Origin: Thiosocius sp963736445
GTDB taxonomy: Bacteria; Pseudomonadota; Gammaproteobacteria; Chromatiales; Chromatiaceae
Assembly: GCA_963736445.1 (NCBI GenBank)
Contig: CAVTOY010000009.1
Location: 248,001-312,000 of the forward strand
DNA length: 64,000 nucleotides
Direction: 5' to 3'
Positions 9,570 to 17,916 of the stretch are shown here, piece by piece; position 1 is the first letter of the stretch; each line of letters starts with the position of its first letter. The notes under the pieces were generated by a model, which was given only the letters and a program-made list of their open reading frames with translations, did not search any database and was not told the DNA's origin. The position numbers were made by a program, and so were the translations under genes.

Positions 9570-9995
9570 GGATAAAGCTCCCTTGTGTTCTCGTCGGTCG
9601 ACACGGAACCGAGTCCTGAAAACCGGCATCCCGCGCACGCAGCGGCGTTGAAATCCCCGAGAGGCAGTCGCTGTCCTGATAACAATTAGCACAGATGATC
9701 CCAGCTTCAACTCCGATTCCCTCCAGGGCGACTGGCAGCAAGTCGAGCCCCGGCGCCCCGATTATCGAACCGTTGGTCGCAGACATTCAAGTAGACACAG
9801 TCTGTCTTGTGCATCAACGAAGCGGATCTATCAATGGTACTTTGGACCGCTTTGACCGAGAGTGCCCATAACGAATGCCGTACCAATCACTCCGCAAACC
9901 GATCTATTCTGATGTTTCGGCTAAGGACTGCTTGCGGCCTTGTTACACTGAATCCCTGACGATCTGATTCGTGGCCCTGGCAGTAATCGCTGAAG
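9570..9995. other. intergenic stretch, 426 bp
   Basis: No convincing coding frame, RNA gene or repeat is visible. The short frames on both strands show no ribosome site or recognisable protein segment. Confidence 0.35.
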
Positions 9996-10691
9996 CTAGT
10001 TAGCCAAGGCCTCGCCCGACATGACTTTGAGCAGAAATTGGTCGCCGTTCTTCTCGTCAAGAAAATGGCGATAGGCCCTGACGGCGAAGCGCATAGGATC
10101 GCAGAGATAGATGGTCGCGTTGATTTTCGACTCACGGTCAAATGCCCTGCAGGGGTTTGCGTCCATGATTTGCCCACGCAATCTCTGATCCATCATCACG
10201 AACATCGCCACATACGCAAGATACTCTTTAGCCTGGATTGGGGGCTCTGGCATTGCCATATTGCACGCCGCGACTGCGTGTGCGACTTCGTGGGTCACCA
10301 AACTACGGTACATGGATCGGTCTATCGGTACATTGAACCATGTTTTGTGTTTCGCAAACTCGGCGAAATCGAGCACCAGAATTCTTTGGTCGTCTTCAAG
10401 GTAACAACCCACTGCAGTTTCACCAGCTTCATCTGGAAGAGCTTGCACGATCTCGACGAGAACTGAATCGATCGGCTTCAACGGGAGTCGGCCAAAGAAC
10501 GCTACAGCATCCTCCGCACCCGCGCAGATCTCGCCATAGTCAATTCTTGATTCAGCGAGGACGCTGATAATTGAAGTGTTTGCACAATTATGAGCTGTCG
10601 GCAGCTTCGTGGAGTTAGCGCCAACTGCCGCCGCCAAAAACGATAAGAGAGTGAGCGAAACCCAAGCTAACGCCGCGTGAAGAAGAACCAT
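9996..10691 (-). CDS. exported HExxH protein, putative zinc peptidase-like
   Basis: 231 aa with an N-terminal signal or anchor (LALAWVSLTLLSFLAAAVGA region). The central part contains THEVAHAVAA, which fits the HExxH zinc motif of metallopeptidases, near residue 137. Four or more cysteines (CANTS, ICAGA, VGCYLE, NPCRAF, YLCDP) suggest disulfides outside the cytoplasm. The C-terminal part has EKNGDQFLLKVMSGEALAN. It resembles unnamed DUF-type exported proteins with a zincin motif, but a third metal ligand is not obvious, so catalytic activity is unproved. It stands alone on its strand, with a cytochrome gene 158 bp further upstream. Confidence 0.6.
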   Translation of the reverse strand: MVLLHAALAWVSLTLLSFLAAAVGANSTKLPTAHNCANTSIISVLAESRIDYGEICAGAEDAVAFFGRLPLKPIDSVLVEIVQALPDEAGETAVGCYLEDDQRILVLDFAEFAKHKTWFNVPIDRSMYRSLVTHEVAHAVAACNMAMPEPPIQAKEYLAYVAMFVMMDQRLRGQIMDANPCRAFDRESKINATIYLCDPMRFAVRAYRHFLDEKNGDQFLLKVMSGEALAN

Positions 10692-10849
10692 TCTGAACCT
10701 GCTCGTATGATCCGTGTTTAAGGTTCAGCGAATGCTATCGCCGGGAGAACGGGCACGGCGGATCGAATCCGTAGGCGGTCCGGGGTTACGCTCGTATGGC
10801 AACGGGCACCAGCTGGGCTAGTGTCCGTCGCCGACTCGAGAAGCAGCTG

Positions 10850-11275
10850 CTATTTCTGCTGCAGCACGTAGATGTGGTTGACGAGCGCAAGAACCCTCCC
10901 GCGCACGAATCCTTCAGCGCTGTAGGGTTGGAGGTAATCGGCGTAATACTCTGCTGCTTTCGCGTTGTACTCATTTCCCCAAATCGGCATATCGCGAGAA
11001 CCGTGGGCTTTAATCTCAGTCCGTCCGTCGATCGTCTGGTAGACGCGGTCGAATGGAAACACTCCGTTATTGGCCTTCTGCAGAGTAGTGATATCCGGGA
11101 CGCGCGTATCGATAATTCCCGCGTATGGACCGTCCCCTTTACCCATTGCACCGTGGCATACCGCACAGTTGTTGTCATACTCTCGCTTGCCGATATCCTC
11201 TGCCACAGTTCCGCCCATGAAACCAGCCATCAAAATGGCACTTATGGCGATGATCTTATTCTTGTGTGTGCTCAT
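10850..11275 (-). CDS. class I c-type cytochrome, periplasmic
   Basis: 141 aa starting MSTHKNKIIAISAILMAGFMGG (signal peptide) with GGAGGG before the ATG at 11275. The single heme site is CAVCH, soon after the signal peptide, and candidate axial methionines lie in SRDMPIWG. The pattern KREYDNNCAVCHGAMGKGDGPY is that of small diheme-like or class I electron carriers used with oxidases. A frame opening at 11308 adds 11 residues but lacks the ribosome site. Its redox partner is not evident; no oxidase is adjacent. Confidence 0.8.
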   Translation of the reverse strand: MSTHKNKIIAISAILMAGFMGGTVAEDIGKREYDNNCAVCHGAMGKGDGPYAGIIDTRVPDITTLQKANNGVFPFDRVYQTIDGRTEIKAHGSRDMPIWGNEYNAKAAEYYADYLQPYSAEGFVRGRVLALVNHIYVLQQK

Positions 11276-11831
11276 GTTCGTTTCCCTCCGTGTGTATTGA
11301 TTAAGCATATTCGCAGATACTTGATGCCTCTTATGCGAACCACGGCCTGTCCTCCGGCCCGGCCGAGGTCACCCCACTTACCAACATACTCCCTGCGTAG
11401 TGCGCTGGACAGGCTTCGATAGTGGAATGATTTGAGCCCAATCATAAAACTCGCTCATTCCATTGAAGAAATGCCTCGGATAGCCTCTAGCAGCAAAGCA
11501 CCGCACTGACCGAAAGACCCCCTGATGCATTCGGCTAACTGGCGCCTTCGGCCAGAACCAGGCAGTCGGCCGCGAAATTTAGAGCGCCGACATCTCGCCA
11601 ATAGTGGCGCCGCTGCGGTGACGGCCGGCCCGACAGTCGGCGCAGCGGGGACGAGTGGGCCGGTGGACGGGCAGTTGGGCGGATTCGGGCGCCGGGATGC
11701 CGCTCAAAGGCATTTCCGCGAGTCTCAGCGACCGCCTACCGCAGGTGCCGATGGGCACGAGGAGGAACTGCCGCCGTACGAAAAGACGACTTATACTTTC
11801 TATATGCCAACAGAGACAGGAGGATTAGGTT
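11276..11831. other. intergenic stretch, 556 bp
   Basis: A 115-aa frame covers 11525-11872 but is Gly/Arg/Pro rich, overlaps the better-supported 11832 gene in another frame and has no clear ribosome site, so I do not call it. The end of the gap holds the strong AGGAGG of the next gene. Nothing else is recognised. Confidence 0.35.
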
Positions 11832-12032
11832 ATGGCTGGAAGGGAGATGCTGACAAAAGAAGAGCAACTTAGCTTGAAAAATGCTCTGGAGCATATAGAA
11901 GAATTAGAACATTTGATGAAAAAGCGTCCAGTAGAGACGTTTAAATCGCTCTTGAAAATGAATATTCCAATGGAATTGGAGATAGAGATCGAAGGAGCAA
12001 CTTACGCTTTGAAATTTAATGATTCAGATTGA
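11832..12032 (+). CDS. small acidic AT-rich ORF, 66 aa
   Basis: Starts at ATG 11832 nine bases after ACAGGAGGA, an almost perfect ribosome site. The protein is charged and helical: MLTKEEQLSLKNALEHIEELEHLMKKRP, then MELEIEIEGATYALKFND, which reads as beta strands. The codons are A/T-rich (many aaa, gaa, tta) while flanking genes prefer G/C, which suggests recent transfer. No family is recognised; the fold could be a small dimerising regulator or a phage-type protein. A hairpin with a T-run follows at 12134. Confidence 0.6.
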   Translation: MAGREMLTKEEQLSLKNALEHIEELEHLMKKRPVETFKSLLKMNIPMELEIEIEGATYALKFNDSD

Positions 12033-12109
12033 AATAGTTTTATATTTTATTATATTAAACTCGAACTAAAGAGATCGGTTACCGGTGAGAATCATTGTTC
12101 GCAGAAGGC

Positions 12110-12126
12110 GTTTAACGACGTTAAAC
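12110..12126. promoter_or_regulatory. inverted repeat, possible operator
   Basis: GTTTAAC-GAC-GTTAAAC is a perfect 7-bp inverted repeat with a 3-bp spacer, 40 bp before the next gene at 12167. Its symmetry suits a dimeric repressor, but no partner is known. Confidence 0.3.
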
Positions 12127-12133
12127 CCTCTGT

Positions 12134-12155
12134 AATTCTGGTTCCAGAATTTTTA
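12134..12155 (+). terminator. candidate intrinsic terminator
   Basis: AATTCTGG-TT-CCAGAATT forms a stem (six pairs if GGTTCC is the loop) followed at once by TTTT. It lies 100 bp past the small AT-rich gene and just before the next gene. Confidence 0.45.
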
Positions 12156-12166
12156 TCACGAGCTGA

Positions 12167-12931
12167 ATGCCGGAGAGTTTTGTTATGATCACGTTTCCTA
12201 CTACTTGGTTGGTTCCGGCGGCAACAGCTGCTTGGGCTGTATGGACATGGGCACACGAACAATCGCTTGAACGGGAGAGGGAGCGTGCCAGGATTACAGC
12301 GCTTTACGTAAATCCCTTTCTCTCGGCATGCGAGGATCTGCAGAGCAGAATATACAAGATTATCGAGCTCGAAGGCCTGCCCAGGCTGCGGGAGCGCTAT
12401 CCGGACGGGGCATACGCCGAAGAGACACTTTATCTTATAGTACGGTTTTTCGGCTGGCTGGCCGCCGTCAGCCGCTACGGTCCATATACCCAGGATGCTG
12501 TGATGATAAAGTACTCAGCGGCGATACGGAGGTCGTTTGCGACCTCTAATGGAGACCGTACGGTTGGACCTTTCAACTTCTTTCCCGCCGAGCAGAAGGC
12601 ACTTGGCAAGATGATCATGCACAGCATGGAAGGGGAGTACGGCCACGAGATGGATACGATGTCCTACTACGAATTCAGGGACGTCATTCAATCGCCTTAT
12701 CGCATGCCGGAGAGTTCGGCCGTCGCACAGACTCTGGAAACACTGCGCACGGCAAAGCGTGCTGAAGATATTGGCGGTAGGGAGCGCCTGGCGGAAGCCC
12801 AGAACCATCTGGTCGATTTGTTGAACTATCTGGAGCATAAGGAAGGCTACAGCTACTTTCCTGCCGAGCGAGAAAAATGCGGTTCCTTGCGGCAGGTTCA
12901 GTCGGGCCGACCTGTGCGCTCAGCCGCGTAG
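12167..12931 (+). CDS. membrane-anchored hypothetical protein
   Basis: 254 aa. One hydrophobic helix near the N-terminus (TTWLVPAATAAWAVWTWA) is followed by a charged helical region (HEQSLERERERARITALYVNPFLSACEDLQ). The remainder looks alpha-helical and cytoplasmic, including YLIVRFFGWLAAVSRYG and NHLVDLLNYLEHKEGYSYFP. This arrangement is seen in a widespread group of unnamed single-pass proteins. ATG 12185 (MITFP) is an alternative start. No enzyme motif is visible. The gene sits in a sparse accessory region beside an AlpA regulator. Confidence 0.55.
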   Translation: MPESFVMITFPTTWLVPAATAAWAVWTWAHEQSLERERERARITALYVNPFLSACEDLQSRIYKIIELEGLPRLRERYPDGAYAEETLYLIVRFFGWLAAVSRYGPYTQDAVMIKYSAAIRRSFATSNGDRTVGPFNFFPAEQKALGKMIMHSMEGEYGHEMDTMSYYEFRDVIQSPYRMPESSAVAQTLETLRTAKRAEDIGGRERLAEAQNHLVDLLNYLEHKEGYSYFPAEREKCGSLRQVQSGRPVRSAA

Positions 12932-13003
12932 ACAACGTCTTTGATTTCGGTGATTCGGCTGACCTGCGAGTACACGCCGGGAGACGCCGAAAACCCTGGG
13001 ACG

Positions 13004-13363
13004 CTAGCCTGCAAATTGCACCAGTATCGGGATGATCGCGACGGCCAGGTGCGGTTGGACGCTGCTCTGGAGCGAACAATCGCCGGGAGCGATTTGTCGC
13101 GCAAGCCCCGCAGGGGCACGTCGAACTGCACTTGCGGCGTGCTCATCCGAATCCGGCACTTGCTGTTCTCGCGACTCGTGGTCGACCGGTACTCCCCGAT
13201 CACGCAGCCACTGCAAAACCTCGGCCTCACGGCAAGCGACGGCTCGCGAAGCAATCGGGTGGTTTTCAGGGAAGTCGCCACTTTTGATCATGGCGTAGAT
13301 CGTCGAACGCGACAGGCCAGTCAGCTCAATGACCTGCGCTATTCTGAGCATCCGATCTGGCAT
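13004..13363 (-). CDS. AlpA-family phage/island DNA-binding regulator
   Basis: 119 aa. The first 65 residues match the AlpA (MerR-like winged helix) pattern: LRIAQVIELTGLSRSTIYAMIKSGDFP, then REAEVLQWLRDRGVPV. AlpA proteins regulate excision or integrase genes of prophages and islands. The last 50 residues (EQQVPDSDEHAAS onward) are not typical and may be frame-extended tail. ATG 13351 is an alternative start. It lies 79 bp from the tRNA-Ser 3' fragment at 13442, outside the proposed island, and no integrase gene accompanies it. Confidence 0.75.
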   Translation of the reverse strand: MPDRMLRIAQVIELTGLSRSTIYAMIKSGDFPENHPIASRAVACREAEVLQWLRDRGVPVDHESREQQVPDSDEHAASAVRRAPAGLARQIAPGDCSLQSSVQPHLAVAIIPILVQFAG

Positions 13364-13441
13364 CTTGTGGGTTGAGTTGTAGGTCAGGGTTTGGGCACGC
13401 TACCACAAACCATTGTCGCTAAAGGGATTGTGCGGAATGTA

Positions 13442-13470
13442 TGGCGGAGAGGGAGGGATTCAAACCCCCG
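13442..13470 (-). repeat. tRNA-Ser 3'-end fragment, putative attachment site
   Basis: On the minus strand this reads as the T-arm and acceptor end of a serine tRNA including CCA. It aligns with 46849-46877 of the intact tRNA-Ser gene over 29 positions with two mismatches, 20 of them in an unbroken block. The rest of the tRNA is absent. A tRNA 3' end in the same orientation at the far side of a block of accessory genes is the usual footprint of tyrosine-recombinase integration. Confidence 0.7.
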
Positions 13471-13621
13471 ATACTTTGAATCATTTCAATGCTTTATACA
13501 GGCATCGTGTCCAGATCGTGTCTACCACTGGCTAGATTGCGTGCTGCAATCAATTGCCACTGTCCTCAGCAATTCCTGAAGCCAGTACAAACAACAGTGA
13601 TTGACGATGGCACCTTTTTGA

Positions 13622-13633
13622 CGTACAAGTACG
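13622..13633. promoter_or_regulatory. palindrome upstream of tacA, candidate operator
   Basis: CGTAC-AA-GTACG is a perfect 5-bp inverted repeat, 34 bp before the antitoxin start. Ribbon-helix-helix antitoxins of this class repress their own operon by binding such palindromes. CAGGAG follows before the ATG. Confidence 0.45.
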
Positions 13634-13666
13634 ACATCGTTACTGGTCTCAATTCAGGAGTGCAAC

Positions 13667-13951
13667 ATGACTGTCTCGGCTACCAAAAACGAGCGTATCA
13701 ACCTGCGCCTGAAACAAAGCGCCAAAAATCTTATTGAGCGCGCGGCAACCTTCGAGGGTAAGACTGTCAGCAGCTTCATTTTGTCCAGCGCTCTGGCGAG
13801 CGCCGAAAAGACCATTCACGAGCACGAGTCCATCCAACTCAACGAACAAGATGCTCAGCGTTTTTTCGATGCACTGGCCAAACCAGTCAAGTTCAATAAA
13901 AAGCTGACCGAAGCCTTGGTTGAGCATGGTCGCCGCGTAGATTCCAAATGA
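13667..13951 (+). CDS. tacA: DUF1778/TacA-type antitoxin
   Basis: 94 aa ribbon-helix-helix antitoxin of the DUF1778 family. The N-terminus (NERINLRLKQSAKNLIERAA) gives the DNA-binding strand and first helix, followed by GKTVSSFILSSALASAEKTI. The C-terminal part (QRFFDALAKPVKFNKKLTEAL) is the usual toxin-wrapping region. It would neutralise the GNAT toxin encoded next and autorepress the operon. CAGGAG precedes the ATG; the stop overlaps the toxin start by four bases (ATGA). It is the first gene inside the proposed island, where it may stabilise the element. Confidence 0.85.
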   Translation: MTVSATKNERINLRLKQSAKNLIERAATFEGKTVSSFILSSALASAEKTIHEHESIQLNEQDAQRFFDALAKPVKFNKKLTEALVEHGRRVDSK

Positions 13952-14448
13952 GTTCGGGAAACGAACTCGTTATTGAGCCACTAAACCGAAACCACAACAG
14001 GACCGCTTTCAACTGTGGTATTGAGTCCCTGGACCGCTATCTGAAACGCCAGGCCAACCAGGATATAAAACGCCGGGTCAGCCGTTTGTTCGTTGTCCGC
14101 AGTCGCCAGGACAAAACGAGGGTGCTGGGCTATTACACGCTCAGTACCCTCTCCATTGATCTGTCAGTCTTACCTGAAAAACTCGCAAAGAAATTGCCCA
14201 AACACCCGATACCGGCTGCGCTCATTGGTCGACTGGCCGTGGACATTTCTGCGCAGGGCAAGGGAATTGGCAAAATGCTCCTGTCCAACGCAATTGAGCG
14301 AACCTTGGCCGTTAGCGACGATATTGCAATCTACGCAATAGTGGTAGACGCCATCAATGAAGAGGCTGAGTGCTTTTATATGCAGTATGGGTTTGTCCAT
14401 CTCGCCTCCGAGGGCAACCGCCTGTTTCTGCCGTTGAAATCCTTCTGA
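13948..14448 (+). CDS. tacT: GNAT-family toxin (TacT-like acetyltransferase)
   Basis: 166 aa GNAT acetyltransferase. Toxins of this type acetylate the amino group of charged tRNA and block translation. Seen: FNCGIESLDRYLKRQANQD, typical of TacT/AtaT relatives; the beta-strand core VLGYYTLSTLSI; and the acetyl-CoA loop around LAVDISAQGKGIGKMLL (Q/R-x-x-G-x-G/A variant QGKGIG). The C-terminal FYMQYGFVHL carries the catalytic tyrosine. Four-base overlap with the antitoxin gene indicates coupled translation. It belongs to the TA pair and not to the helicase that follows. Confidence 0.85.
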   Translation: MSSGNELVIEPLNRNHNRTAFNCGIESLDRYLKRQANQDIKRRVSRLFVVRSRQDKTRVLGYYTLSTLSIDLSVLPEKLAKKLPKHPIPAALIGRLAVDISAQGKGIGKMLLSNAIERTLAVSDDIAIYAIVVDAINEEAECFYMQYGFVHLASEGNRLFLPLKSF

Positions 14449-14465
14449 CTCTATTCTTTTTAATT

Positions 14466-17261
14466 ATGCCAAGCACCAGGAAACACAAAAAGATTCCAAA
14501 CAGACAACCCGGCCCAACGGGATGGCTCACCACTGACGCCGACGAGATCGAACGCCGCCGTGTGCGTGGCGCCACGGAGGCGTTCCGGATTGAATCCCTG
14601 GCGCAAAGTGATGATTTTTTCGGCTTCTATCAAGTCGGCTCCGACGGCGGACAAACCTATCGTGTCGAGATTCGCTCGCTTTCAGAGCCAGTCAACAGCT
14701 GCAACTGTCCCGACCACCGCATCAACGGCCTGGGCACCTGCAAGCATATTGAGGCGGTGCTGCATCGGCTCCAGTATCGGCGCAAGCGCCTCTTCCGGAA
14801 GGCAGCGATTCAGGGTAGCCCATACATCGAGATCTTGCTGGACCGGCGGGATCACCAGGTCCGGATAAGCTGGCCAAAGGGCAGCCGTGACCGCTCCAAG
14901 GCACGCGACCTCCTTGGTCCTTTCTTTTCCAGCGCCAACACCTTGTCAGGCAAACCCCTCGACAAACTTCCGGCCATGCAACGGGCAATCGACACGGCTG
15001 GAACTGACGTCAGGAAAAGGATCCGGGTTTCGGGAGAGTTGAGTCCCTGGCTGGAAAGCCTGGACCGGCGGGAACAGCAACACCGAAACCGCCAACACTT
15101 CGAGACCGAAGTGGCGGCGGGAAAGGCGAGCCTCGACCTGGTCAAACACCCCCTCTACCCCTACCAACAGGAGGGGATGCTGCACCTGGCATTCACCGGC
15201 CGTGCCCTGCTGGCGGATGAGATGGGGCTGGGCAAGACGGTGCAGGCGATCGCCGCCTGCGAACTACTGCGCCGCACTTTGGGAATCCAGCGGGTATTGG
15301 TGATCTCCCCCGCTTCCCTCAAGGGCGAATGGGAAGAGCAGATCGCCAAGTTCACCGACCTCCCCTCGCGCATCGTTCAGGGTCCCCGCGCCAAGCGGCT
15401 CAGCCAATACGAGTCGCCGGCATTCTTCTCTCTCTCCAATTACGAGCAGATCCGGCCGGATGTGGAGGAAATCAACAGCACCTTGGCGCCGAACATCATC
15501 ATCCTCGACGAGGCGCAACGCATCAAGAACTGGCAGACCAAGACGGCCATCTCGATCAAGCGCCTGAAGAGCCCCTACGCCTTCGTGCTCACCGGTACGC
15601 CGGTGGAGAACCGAATCGACGAGATCTACTCCATCGCCCAGTTCCTCGACCCCCAACTTTTCGGCCCCCTGTTCCGCTTCAACCGCGACTTCTACCAACT
15701 CGACGAGAAAGGACGTGCCATCGGCTACAAGAACCTCGACCGGCTCCATGAACGGCTGCGGCCCGTCATGCTGCGCCGGCGCAAAGAGGAGGTGGAGGGG
15801 CAACTGCCGGGACGAACGCTGAACAACTATTTCGTCCCCATGCATGAAGAGCAGGTACTGCGCTACGGGGAATACGAAATGAGAGCAGCGCGTCTTGCCG
15901 CCACGGCCAAAAAGAGGCCTCTGAAAAAAGAGGAGATGGAACAACTCCAACGCTATCTCGCCTGCATGCGCATGCTCTGCGATACGCCCTATATTCTCGA
16001 CCAGGATTGCCGCATTTCTCCCAAGTTGAAGGAACTCGGCAATATCCTCCAGGAACTCATGGAGGATGGCGGTCACAAAATCATCGTCTTTTCCGAGTGG
16101 CAGCGGATGCTGGAACTGGTTCGGGAGCAGGCCGATGAGATGGGACTGGGCTATGCCTGGCATACCGGCGAAGTGCCACAACCAAAACGCCGTGAGGAGA
16201 TCCGCCGCTTCAAGAAGGAGCCGGACTGCCGGCTGTTCCTCTCCACCGATTCCGGCGCCGTGGGACTCAACCTGCAGGTGGCAGATGTGGTGATCAATCT
16301 GGATATGCCCTGGAATCCAGCCAAACTGGAGCAGCGCATCGCCCGTGCCTGGCGCAAACACCAGAAGCGTCCGGTGCAGGTGATCAACCTGGTCTCCGAA
16401 CACTCCATCGAGCACCGTATGCTCTCTTTGCTGGAACAGAAACGCTCCCTGGCCGAAGGCGTGGTGGATGGCAAGGGTAAAAAAGAGATGGACCTCCCTT
16501 CCGGTCGGGCCGCGTTTCTGGAGCGGCTCGATTCCCTGATGACCGGTGAGGCAAAAGAACCATCAACAGCGCCCACCGATCCATTTGATCGTTTACGTGA
16601 CGCTGTCCTTTCCCAGTGGATTCATCAACTGGAACTGATGGCGCTGCACGGCGAAGGCGAGCCGCAAACCCTGCTGGTCGTGGCGGACCCGATCAACGAC
16701 GCGCTACAGAGCGCGCTTACCGGTCAACTGAAAGCACTGTTTCCCACACAGACACCGCAACTGAAGCTACTGGATCGGGACGCCTTCGCAACCATCCAGC
16801 AGCTGATCGACGCCGGCATCTTGAGCGCCAATCAGGAGAGAGCCAGGACGCTGTATCGATCCACAGACAAACCAATGGACCACGAACCACAAAAAAAGCG
16901 GCTGGCCAAGGCCCGCGAACATCTGAACCGGGGTGAACATAAACGGCGCATGGCGAAAGTGCTCATCGACGGCGGCTTTTCGGCGGAAGCCATCACGCCG
17001 ATGCGTGACGCCGTGGAGGCCTCCGTGCAAGCACTTGTCGTCTGGCAAGGTCACAACAGTGAGACGCCGCCTGAACCGGAGCTGATTGACTCAGTGTTGG
17101 TAAAGACAAGCCTTGTTCCTGTTGAAACCTTATCCCTGGTCACGCGTCTGCGAGAAAACCAATCCCAATGGGATGAATCCCAGGGAGCTGCACTACTCGC
17201 ACAAAGCGAGCGCCTCCTTTCGCAAGCTGCCTCGCTCCTGGAATCGTCGAAAAATTTCTGA
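14466..17261 (+). CDS. SWIM-domain SNF2-family helicase
   Basis: 931 aa. A SWIM zinc finger near residues 75-95 (CNCPDHRINGLGTCKH) precedes a SNF2 ATPase: DEMGLGKTVQAIA (Walker A), DEAQRIKN (Walker B, DEAH-like), LTGTPVENRIDEIYSI, and the arginine finger motif QRIARAWRKHQKRPVQVINL. A long helical C-terminal extension follows. Such proteins translocate on double-stranded DNA and remodel protein-DNA complexes. The frame begins upstream at 14370 inside tacT, but MPSTRKHKK at 14466 is the plausible start. The following nucleotidyltransferase is 26 bp away. SNF2 proteins with SWIM fingers are common in defence and island loci, so a defence role is possible but not shown. Confidence 0.8.
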   Translation: MPSTRKHKKIPNRQPGPTGWLTTDADEIERRRVRGATEAFRIESLAQSDDFFGFYQVGSDGGQTYRVEIRSLSEPVNSCNCPDHRINGLGTCKHIEAVLHRLQYRRKRLFRKAAIQGSPYIEILLDRRDHQVRISWPKGSRDRSKARDLLGPFFSSANTLSGKPLDKLPAMQRAIDTAGTDVRKRIRVSGELSPWLESLDRREQQHRNRQHFETEVAAGKASLDLVKHPLYPYQQEGMLHLAFTGRALLADEMGLGKTVQAIAACELLRRTLGIQRVLVISPASLKGEWEEQIAKFTDLPSRIVQGPRAKRLSQYESPAFFSLSNYEQIRPDVEEINSTLAPNIIILDEAQRIKNWQTKTAISIKRLKSPYAFVLTGTPVENRIDEIYSIAQFLDPQLFGPLFRFNRDFYQLDEKGRAIGYKNLDRLHERLRPVMLRRRKEEVEGQLPGRTLNNYFVPMHEEQVLRYGEYEMRAARLAATAKKRPLKKEEMEQLQRYLACMRMLCDTPYILDQDCRISPKLKELGNILQELMEDGGHKIIVFSEWQRMLELVREQADEMGLGYAWHTGEVPQPKRREEIRRFKKEPDCRLFLSTDSGAVGLNLQVADVVINLDMPWNPAKLEQRIARAWRKHQKRPVQVINLVSEHSIEHRMLSLLEQKRSLAEGVVDGKGKKEMDLPSGRAAFLERLDSLMTGEAKEPSTAPTDPFDRLRDAVLSQWIHQLELMALHGEGEPQTLLVVADPINDALQSALTGQLKALFPTQTPQLKLLDRDAFATIQQLIDAGILSANQERARTLYRSTDKPMDHEPQKKRLAKAREHLNRGEHKRRMAKVLIDGGFSAEAITPMRDAVEASVQALVVWQGHNSETPPEPELIDSVLVKTSLVPVETLSLVTRLRENQSQWDESQGAALLAQSERLLSQAASLLESSKNF

Positions 17262-17287
17262 CAGTCAGTACTTTGCGAAAGGTAACA

Positions 17288-17916
17288 GTGCCCAAAACGA
17301 AACAACCCGATTCGAAGCAAGATGGGCAGTGGGACGATAATGAACCACTGAGATTGTCTGAGTCCCCCCTGTACCGGGAGATCCGGCGCGAGAATCAACG
17401 AGCACAAAAAGGCAGGAGGGCTTCCGCCTTGCCGCCCAATATGTGGCTCAGGCATTCGGGCAGATAGCAGGGGTGGAAAAAGTGGTGTTATTCGGTTCCG
17501 TTGCCTGCCCCCTCAGGGAAGAGAAACCACGCTATCGCAAATACCGACGTTCTGGCCTACCCATGTTACATGAGTGCAAGGATATAGACTTGGCGGTCTG
17601 GTTGAGCGATTCTGACTGTCTTCGAGCCCTGCAGAAGGCCCGTTCCAAGGCACTGAACAGCCTGTGGCAAGAACATCGAATCGGTGTAGCCCATCACCAG
17701 GTCGACGTTTTCATCATGGAACCCGGCAGTGATCGTTACCTGGGGCGCCTCTGCACTTACAACCAGTGCCCCAAAAGCAAGCCGGAATGCCGCGTAGCCG
17801 ATTGTGGTTCAACACCTCTGCTACGGCAACATGAAGATTTCAAGCTGAGTACCTCAGCGCTGATGCCGGGAAAAGCACCGTCCTTGTATGATCATTTAGA
17901 AAGCAATATCAGCTGA
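17288..17916 (+). pseudogene. nucleotidyltransferase-like protein, frameshifted
   Basis: A GTG at 17288 preceded by AAAGG opens MPKTKQPDSKQDGQWDD up to about YREIRRENQRAQKG near 17410. The sequence then continues one frame over as FRLAAQYVAQAFGQIAGVEKVVLFGSVA to the stop at 17916. The join gives about 209 aa. Nucleotidyltransferase-fold motifs are visible: VLFGSVA (the G-S signature) and KDIDLAVW (the D-x-D metal site), with HHQVDVFI as third acidic position. A group of cysteines (CTYNQCPKSKPEC) may bind zinc. It directly follows the SNF2 gene and probably forms a unit with it. The indel, near the GGCAGGAGGG at 17411-17420, may be real or an error. Confidence 0.6.

Noticed and set aside
11525..11872. 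115-aa frame on the plus strand
   Set aside because: Gly/Arg/Pro-rich, no clear ribosome site, overlaps the well-supported gene at 11832 in another frame.
13442..13470. complete tRNA gene
   Set aside because: Only the 3' end of a serine tRNA is present; no 5' acceptor strand, D-arm or anticodon arm can be found.
15264..16415. 383-aa minus-strand frame
   Set aside because: Antisense to the SNF2 helicase; its composition mirrors the sense codons.
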